A stretch of 26,843 nucleotides of DNA, taken from assembly GCA_902475785.1 (NCBI GenBank), contig CABSAN010000030.1, positions 1 through 26,843 on the forward strand, given 5' to 3'. Within the stretch, counting starts at the first letter, position 1, and each line of letters begins with the position of its first letter. The position numbers and the translations under genes were made by a program. The notes beneath the pieces are model-generated. The model had not been told where the DNA came from. It made no database searches and was given only the letters and a program-made list of their open reading frames with translations. The DNA is from an uncultured Collinsella sp. GTDB lineage: Bacteria > Actinomycetota > Coriobacteriia > Coriobacteriales > Coriobacteriaceae. Below, in pieces: positions 22,321-26,843 of this stretch.

Positions 22321-22465
22321 ACGTATCGCCCTCCTCAAGGAAAAGACAGCACTCACTAATCTGTCGCATATCTTACACCTGTATCACCCACTCCCTGGCG
22401 AATGGCCTTACCTTGGTGGAAACATAACGCTTACCGGAAAGTTCGGTATCGCCAAAGGTTGCGGG

Positions 22466-22471
22466 TATACT
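22466..22471 (+). promoter_or_regulatory. -10 box (TATACT) of lemA
   Basis: GGGTATACT lies 61 bases upstream of the lemA ATG. TTCGGT at 22442-22447 is 18 bases upstream and could be a weak -35 box. Confidence 0.45.
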
Positions 22472-22532
22472 AGTAGCGTTACACCAACGGCAGCCGGCGG
22501 AAGACGCCGCGGCCATTCGAAACGGAGACACC

Positions 22533-23084
22533 ATGATTCCCGTCATCATCGGTATCGTTGTTGTCGTTGTGATTGTCTGCGCCATCGCCGGCATCTACAA
22601 CAACATGGTCACCAAGCGCAATCGCATTGATAACGCCTGGCAGAACATCGACACGCAGCTGCAGCGCCGCAACGACCTGATCCCTAACCTGGTCGAGACC
22701 GTCAAGGGCTACGCCAAACACGAGCAGGACACGCTTGCCGCCGTGGTCAACGCGCGCAACGCCGCCGTGAGTGCCACCACACCCGAGGCCAAGATGGAAG
22801 CGGACAACGTGCTGACCGGTGCGCTGCGCCAGCTCTTCGCCGTGGCCGAGGCTTACCCCGATCTTAAGGCGAACACCAACTTTACGCAGCTCCAAGCCAC
22901 GCTCGAGGACACCGAGAACAAGGTGAGCTACGCGCGTCAGAGCTACAACGACTGCGTGCTTAGCTACAACAACGCCATCCAGACCTTCCCGGCCGTCATC
23001 TTTGCCGGCATCTTCCAGTTTAAGGAGCGCCAGGGCTTCGAGGCCGCCGAAGCTGCCCGCCAGGCACCGACCGTCAAGTTCTAA
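22533..23084 (+). CDS. lemA: LemA-family membrane protein
   Basis: A 183-residue protein from ATG 22533 with GGAG five bases upstream. Residues 1-23 are one hydrophobic helix (IPVIIGIVVVVVIVCAIAGI), followed at 24-60 by the LemA signature NNMVTKRNRIDNAWQNIDTQLQRRNDLIPNLVETVKGY. The rest is a long helical bundle with the conserved ENKVSYARQSYNDCVLSYNNAIQTFP. LemA proteins have one membrane anchor and a helical soluble domain; their role is poorly understood. They often neighbour HtpX-type proteases or TPM-domain proteins, but none is here. A strong terminator follows, so it is a single-gene unit. Confidence 0.95.
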   Translation: MIPVIIGIVVVVVIVCAIAGIYNNMVTKRNRIDNAWQNIDTQLQRRNDLIPNLVETVKGYAKHEQDTLAAVVNARNAAVSATTPEAKMEADNVLTGALRQLFAVAEAYPDLKANTNFTQLQATLEDTENKVSYARQSYNDCVLSYNNAIQTFPAVIFAGIFQFKERQGFEAAEAARQAPTVKF

Positions 23085-23120
23085 CAGATCCGCAGCGTAT
23101 CCTTAATCGGGTATATGCAT

Positions 23121-23166
23121 AAACCGCCCCGTCGAATGCATACTTCGGCGGGGCGGTTTCCTTTGT
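23121..23166 (+). terminator. Terminator of lemA
   Basis: AAACCGCCCCGTCGAA pairs with TTCGGCGGGGCGGTTT (one bulged position) around a short loop, followed by CCTTTGT. It is 36 bases after the lemA stop. Confidence 0.8.
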
Positions 23167-23418
23167 CGCGAAGGTCCCCCTCAAGGCGCCGTGCATTTTT
23201 GGGAGTATTCAACATAACCAAGGGCTTCGGGCGCCACGATAAATGCCAAAGACCGCGAATATCCCTGCAAATCAAACGCTGTCAGCCCATAACCCCGCCC
23301 ATCATTCGTAGAAAACATCGAGAAATCCCGATTTTTCGCCCGAGGCCGGTATGCAGGGGTCTTCGATTGCAGAATACTCGCAAAAATGCACGTCGCCACC
23401 ACCCCCACATGGCGCGAA
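23167..23418. other. Gene-free stretch between lemA and ilvE terminators
   Basis: The stretch holds no start with a ribosome site and no recognisable family. A 90-codon minus-strand frame crosses it but has no Shine-Dalgarno and unusual composition. The sequence (GGGAGTATTCAACATAACC and nearby) looks like a decayed or non-coding element; I see no mirror symmetry beyond short stems. Confidence 0.4.
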
Positions 23419-23448
23419 CCAAAACAAAAGCGCGGCAAAAAGCCGCGC
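23419..23448 (-). terminator. Distal terminator on the minus strand
   Basis: On the minus strand GCGCGGC, TTTTT and GCCGCGC form a seven-pair hairpin followed by TTTTGTTTTGG. It lies about 200 bases past the ilvE stop, beyond the nested hairpin. Confidence 0.7.
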
Positions 23449-23501
23449 ACCATCTCTATTCAGATCTATATTGCCCGTAACGACTGCGCCGAGGTAACAC
23501 A

Positions 23502-23626
23502 GGCCCGGGGGTGACCTTCCTTTCCGGCGCACTCCGCAGGACGAAAGAACCCCCGCCGCACGTAGTGCGCAGCGGGGGTTCTTTCATGTCCGAGGACGCG
23601 CCGGAAAGGAAGGTCGCCCTCGGGCC
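23502..23626. repeat. Nested hairpin element 3 around the ilvE terminator core
   Basis: Outer arms 23502-23530 and 23598-23626 match at 27 of 29 positions (GACCTTCCTTTCCGGCGC is the longest common block). Inside, GAAAGAACCCCCGC at 23543-23556 pairs perfectly with GCGGGGGTTCTTTC at 23572-23585, and acts as a terminator-like stem with a short T-run on both strands. The element ends 17 bases from the ilvE stop codon. The architecture is the same as 14305-14433 and 19117-19216, with different sequence. Confidence 0.85.
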
Positions 23627-23642
23627 GGACATACAAGACAGC

Positions 23643-24695
23643 TTACGCGACGGTGTAAACCCAGTTGTGCTTATCCTCAACAGCACCAGACTGGATGCCC
23701 GTCAGGGTCTCGCGGAGCTTCTTCATCACAGGACCGATCTCGGTGTAGCCAGCCGGGAAGGTCACAGTCTCGTCGGCACCGTAGACCTTGTTGTCGATCT
23801 CGCCGACCGGGGAGATAACGGCAGCGGTGCCGCACAAACCGCACTCAACAAAGGTGCCGGCCTTGACCTCGGCCCACTCGACGGGACGCTGGTCGACGGT
23901 CATGCCCAGGTCCTGAGCAACCTGAACGAGCGAACGGCGGGTGATGGAGGGCAGGATGGAGTCGGTGTGCGACTGCGGGACGACAAGCGTGCCGTCCTCC
24001 TTCACGAACAGGACGTTGGCGCCACCGGTCTCCTCGACATAGGTGCGGGACTCGGAGTCGAGATACAGGTTCTCGGCATAGCCCTCGCGGTGAGCCTCCA
24101 TCGTGGGCTTCAGGGACATGGCGTAGTTCAGGCCGGCCTTGATGTTGCCGGTGCCGTGCGGTGCGGCGCGGTCGTACTCGGAAACACGCAGCTTGACAGG
24201 CTTGAGGCCACCCTTAAAGTACGGACCGACCGGGGTCACGAGAATGCGGAACGTGTACTCAGGAGCGGGAGCCACGCCGATCACGTCACCGGAGCCGATC
24301 ATAAACGGACGCACATACAGGGTCGCGCCGGAACCGAAGGGCGGAACCCATGCAGCGTTGGCAGAGACAACCTGCTTGACGGCCTCGACAAACTTGTCCT
24401 TGGGGAACGGGGGCATCTCGAGGCGCTGCGCGGAGTTATACATACGCTCGGCGTTCATGTCGGGACGGAAGCAGACGATGCTGCCGTCCTCGGCGGTGTA
24501 GGCTTTCAGGCCCTCAAAGACCTCCTGGCAGTAGTGGAAGATGCCACCGCACTCGGAGACATGCAGGGTGTGGTCGGTGGTCAGGCCGCCCTCGTCCCAC
24601 TCGCCATCCTTCCAATGGGCCTCGTAGCTGTAATCGGTCTTCATGTAGCCAAAGCCAAGGCTACCCCAATCGATATCCTTCTTCTCGACAGTCAT
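23643..24695 (-). CDS. ilvE: Branched-chain amino acid aminotransferase
   Basis: A 350-residue fold-type IV PLP enzyme. ATG 24695 has AAGGAG six bases upstream; the frame extends 43 codons further up but without a ribosome site. The enzyme transfers the amino group between glutamate and the keto acids of Leu, Ile and Val. Visible features are FEGLKAY at about 60-66, a FRPDMNAERMYNSAQRL substrate-loop region, the PLP lysine K186 in GTGNIKAGLNYA, the Glu of YVEETGGANVLFV, and SITRRSLVQVAQDLG followed by ECGLCGTAAVISPVGEI. Length and motifs fit the long (about 350-residue) bacterial/eukaryotic BCAT type. It is a single gene. No T-box or leader peptide is visible upstream. Confidence 0.95.
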   Translation of the reverse strand: MTVEKKDIDWGSLGFGYMKTDYSYEAHWKDGEWDEGGLTTDHTLHVSECGGIFHYCQEVFEGLKAYTAEDGSIVCFRPDMNAERMYNSAQRLEMPPFPKDKFVEAVKQVVSANAAWVPPFGSGATLYVRPFMIGSGDVIGVAPAPEYTFRILVTPVGPYFKGGLKPVKLRVSEYDRAAPHGTGNIKAGLNYAMSLKPTMEAHREGYAENLYLDSESRTYVEETGGANVLFVKEDGTLVVPQSHTDSILPSITRRSLVQVAQDLGMTVDQRPVEWAEVKAGTFVECGLCGTAAVISPVGEIDNKVYGADETVTFPAGYTEIGPVMKKLRETLTGIQSGAVEDKHNWVYTVA

Positions 24696-24924
24696 ATGTC
24701 GCTCCTTACATACACAGTTGCATACTCGCGAACCCGCACGCAAGGACCGAGGCCGACCGCGTCGCAACGTCGCACGCCCGGAGCGTAGAGCCGGACAGGA
24801 CACGCGGGCAACACCAAAGTCCATGGCACATCGATTCGCATGCAGGTGATTGTACTCCCCGCACGCCTTGGATAAAACGTTTTTCTTTAACTAAGTAAAG
24901 TATTTTCATTTGCCTTCAACACAA

Positions 24925-24956
24925 AAGGCCCGCCATCGAATCCGATGACGGGCCTT
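24925..24956 (-). terminator. Terminator of the DedA-family gene
   Basis: Read on the minus strand AAGGCCCGTCATCGGA pairs with TGGCGGGCCTT, partly through bulges, and is followed by TTGTGTTG. It is 28 bases after the dedA stop. Confidence 0.8.
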
Positions 24957-24984
24957 GGAATTAACGTCCGAAAACAAGCTCGGA

Positions 24985-25632
24985 CTAGGCGTTCTTTTTA
25001 CCGAGCTTTGCCTTAACCAGACCGACCACGGTCGGGATGATCGACACGGCGACAATGCCGATGATCAGCAGCTCAAAGTGCTCCTGCACAAACGGAATGC
25101 CACCAAAGAAGTAACCCAGCAGCGTAAAGACCGTCGACCAGGTAATGCCACCCAGCACGTTAAAGACGACAAAGTTGCGCCAATGCATGCCGCCCATGCC
25201 AGCGATAAAAGGCACAAAGGTGCGGATGAACGGGAAGAAGCGGCCGAGGAAGATGGCCAGATGGCCCCACTTGTCCAAGAAATCCTCGGACTTTTTGATG
25301 CGCTCGGGCGTCATGGCCTTTACCTTGCCCGAGGCGATGATCTTGCGGCCAAAGAAGTGGCCGATCATAAAGTTGCACTGATCGCCCAGGATGGCTGCGG
25401 CCCATGCGGTGGCCAGAAGCGCCACGATGTTAAATCCGCCGTTATGGGCAAAGAAGCCCGAGGCAAACAGCAGCGAGTCGCCGGGAAGGAACGGGAAGAA
25501 CACCACGCCCGTCTCGATAAAGATGATTAGGAACACGCAGCCGTAGGCCATAAGCGGGCCGGCGGCAATCCAGCTGGCGATCGCGGTGCGCGGGTCCTTA
25601 AGCAGCTCGGCGATAAAATTGATGAAACCCAT
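24985..25632 (-). CDS. DedA-family membrane protein (SNARE-associated/VTT domain)
   Basis: A 215-residue protein. ATG 25632 has AGAGGT eight bases upstream. It has about five hydrophobic segments. The DedA/VTT signatures are visible: ETGVVFFPFLPGDSLLFASG at about 40-60, then GRFFPFIRTFVPFIAGMGGM at about 130-150, with the conserved Arg and Pro residues of the re-entrant loops, and ITWSTVFTLLGYFFG after that. Recent work ties members to lipid carrier (undecaprenyl-phosphate or phosphatidylethanolamine) flipping and to envelope stress; which lipid applies here cannot be told. It is a single gene between ilvE and the divergent cysE. Confidence 0.92.
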   Translation of the reverse strand: MGFINFIAELLKDPRTAIASWIAAGPLMAYGCVFLIIFIETGVVFFPFLPGDSLLFASGFFAHNGGFNIVALLATAWAAAILGDQCNFMIGHFFGRKIIASGKVKAMTPERIKKSEDFLDKWGHLAIFLGRFFPFIRTFVPFIAGMGGMHWRNFVVFNVLGGITWSTVFTLLGYFFGGIPFVQEHFELLIIGIVAVSIIPTVVGLVKAKLGKKNA

Positions 25633-25809
25633 GAAGTAAAACCTCTCAGTTGTGGGCGCGGACACGTCCAGGTTGACCAGTATACGGTTGCGATGCGAGC
25701 ACGGGCCAAACCCCTCAAAAGTCTTACTTCATTACCAGCAAGTTTGCATAACTGACACTTGTCGCCCAAAGCGAAGCAAGATCGTCCTTCCTAATCCCTA
25801 GCGAATCGC

Positions 25810-25815
25810 TATACT
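25810..25815 (+). promoter_or_regulatory. -10 box (TATACT) of cysE
   Basis: TATACT stands 41 bases upstream of the cysE ATG in an AT-rich patch. No good -35 is seen at 16-18 bases (CTTCCT), which may indicate an activator-dependent promoter. Confidence 0.4.
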
Positions 25816-25856
25816 TTATTGAATCGCATTGTCACGGTGCCAAGGGAGGGCGGCCG

Positions 25857-26561
25857 ATGAGCTTTATCAACACCATTCGAGAGGACATCAAGACCGTCCA
25901 GGCGCAAGACCCCGCTGCGCAAAACGGTCTGGTCATCTTCCTTTCCTACCCCGGCTTGCACGCCAAGTGGAACCACGTGCCCGAGCACTGGCTGTGGGAA
26001 CACGGTCATCGATCTCTCGCCCGTGTGCTCTCGCAAATCACCCGCCACATCACCGGCGTCGAGATTCATCCCGCCGCGCAAATCGGCAAGCACTTCTTTA
26101 TCGACCACGCCATGGGCGTCGTTATTGGCGAGACTGCCATCGTGGGCGACAACTGTGTGCTCTACCAGGGCGTCACGCTCGGCGGCACCGGCAACGAGAC
26201 CGGCAAACGCCACCCCACCCTGGGCAACAATGTCACGGTGGGCACGGGCGCCAAGGTGCTTGGCAACATCCACATTGGCAACAACGTCAAGATCGGCGGC
26301 AACTCGGTCGTCGTCAAGGACGTGCCCGACAACTGCACCGTCGTGGGCGTGCCGGGACGCATCATCAAGCGCAACGGCTGCCGCGTGTTTGAGGAGAGTT
26401 TCGACGCCAAGCAGCATCGCGAGTACATGCCCGACGACGCCGCCGAGCAGAGTGCCCTCAACCGCCATGGCATCACCGAGAACGCCCGCCGCGTCAAGGA
26501 ACTCGAGCGAGAGGTGGCCGAGCTCAAAGCCCTCGTCGCCAAACTCGTGGACGAACGCTAG
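25857..26561 (+). CDS. cysE: Serine O-acetyltransferase
   Basis: A 234-residue enzyme from ATG 25857, with AGGGAGG six bases upstream. It makes O-acetylserine from serine and acetyl-CoA, the first step of cysteine synthesis. An N-terminal helical part (FINTIREDIKTVQAQDPAA) leads to the left-handed beta helix of hexapeptide repeats at about 65-175. The catalytic D83-H84 are in HFFIDHAMGVVIGETAIVGD and the acetyl-CoA loop is GVTLGGTGNETGKRHPTLG. The C-terminal ~55 residues form an extension ending in a probable coiled coil (VKELEREVAELKALVAKLVDER), longer than in typical short Gram-positive CysE. No cysK is adjacent in the window. Confidence 0.95.
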   Translation: MSFINTIREDIKTVQAQDPAAQNGLVIFLSYPGLHAKWNHVPEHWLWEHGHRSLARVLSQITRHITGVEIHPAAQIGKHFFIDHAMGVVIGETAIVGDNCVLYQGVTLGGTGNETGKRHPTLGNNVTVGTGAKVLGNIHIGNNVKIGGNSVVVKDVPDNCTVVGVPGRIIKRNGCRVFEESFDAKQHREYMPDDAAEQSALNRHGITENARRVKELEREVAELKALVAKLVDER

Positions 26562-26597
26562 AGGCGAACGACCACCGACAACATTGACGCCAGCGCA

Positions 26598-26637
26598 AAG
26601 GCGCGCCAGAGGATTCGCCCCCGGCGCGCCTTATTTG
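26598..26637 (+). terminator. Terminator of cysE
   Basis: AAGGCGCGCC pairs exactly with GGCGCGCCTT (26623-26632) around a 15-base loop and is followed by ATTTG, 36 bases after the stop codon. Confidence 0.82.
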
Positions 26638-26639
26638 TG

Positions 26640-26670
26640 ATGTGGCAAAGGAACTGTCCCTTTGTCACAT
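26640..26670. repeat. Palindrome, family C copy at a stop codon
   Basis: ATGTGGCAAAGGAAC and GTCCCTTTGTCACAT flank a single T, with two mismatched positions. It is the same palindrome as 5590-5620. Its last base overlaps the stop codon of the ABC gene on the minus strand (TAA at 26672-26670). Confidence 0.85.
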
Positions 26671-26843
26671 TATGCGAACTGGCTCAGATAGAGGTCGGCG
26701 TAAGCGCCCTCGGCTGCGAGCAGCTCCTTATGCGTGCCCTGCTCGATAATGTTGCCGTGGTCCATGACCAGAATCAGGTCGGCATCCACGATCGTCGACA
26801 GACGGTGCGCGATCACAAAGCTCGTACGCCCACGCATGAGCGC
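26670..26843 (-). CDS. ABC exporter half-transporter, C-terminal fragment (5' part outside window)
   Basis: The last 57 codons of an ABC ATPase: ALMRGRTSFVIAHRLSTI with the switch histidine, then LILVMDHGNIIEQGTHKELL and YADLYLSQFA. This is the canonical (H-containing) type and is close to the C-terminus of the 15244-17103 subunit, so it is likely a paralogous exporter. The rest of the gene lies beyond the right edge of the window. Confidence 0.9.
   Translation of the reverse strand, partial: ALMRGRTSFVIAHRLSTIVDADLILVMDHGNIIEQGTHKELLAAEGAYADLYLSQFA

Noticed and set aside
24696..24924. T-box or leader-peptide attenuator upstream of ilvE
   Set aside because: No T-box bulge sequence, no run of Leu/Ile/Val codons and no antiterminator pair were seen between the start codon and the dedA terminator.

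Overview
The window looks like chromosome of a high-GC actinobacterium of the Coriobacteriia, most probably Collinsella or a close relative. This rests on the GC-rich codon usage, Shine-Dalgarno-led genes, a Gram-positive LAxTG-anchored surface protein, an LTA-synthase-like enzyme and intergenic repeat types that I associate with Collinsella. It is inference; no marker gene here was compared with a database.

Layout. (1) 1-5464: the 3' end of an RlmKL-type 23S rRNA methyltransferase faces a minus-strand potassium block, read right to left as kup, a small one-helix membrane protein, a KdpD-like kinase and kdpE. (2) 5590-9014: a nitroreductase-family protein (-), then a polytopic LTA-synthase/sulfatase-family enzyme (+). 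(3) 9038-14437: a 1,366-residue secreted protein with a LAGTG anchor (-). It is sandwiched between two arrays of alternating inverted 14-bp motifs (unit 61-62 bp) and two inverted copies of a 94-bp hairpin element. (4) 14476-18978: a flavodoxin-like protein and a heterodimeric ABC exporter, all minus strand. (5) 19012-21732: a gene-poor stretch with the SRP RNA and a cluster of hairpin repeats, then an in-frame fusion of TadA (tRNA adenosine deaminase) with glycerate kinase, and tRNA-Ser(UGA). (6) 21736-26843: a TetR-type regulator, LemA, a branched-chain aminotransferase (ilvE), a DedA-family protein, serine O-acetyltransferase (cysE), and the 3' end of another ABC exporter.

How the genes work together. 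The kinase and response regulator resemble KdpDE but sit with the constitutive-type K+ carrier Kup instead of with kdpFABC, and the kinase lacks the KdpD N-terminal domain. The order tRNA-Ser, tadA, SRP RNA resembles the translation/secretion neighbourhood known from Firmicutes. The two full ABC genes abut (TAA next to ATG) and have one canonical and one degenerate ATPase site. The rest are mostly single-gene units separated by terminators.

The most unusual content is non-coding. At least five kinds of dyad-symmetric elements occur, most of them in two or more copies: AGTTGCGGTGGAATA hairpins, TTTGGGACGGGGC hairpins, ACAAAGGGAC palindromes lying at 3' gene ends, an ATCTACTACGTTTAG hairpin (one copy), and large nested hairpins in which long unrelated outer arms enclose a terminator-like core. 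With the two arrays around the surface-protein gene, these and the TadA-glycerate kinase fusion are the best candidates for undescribed biology.
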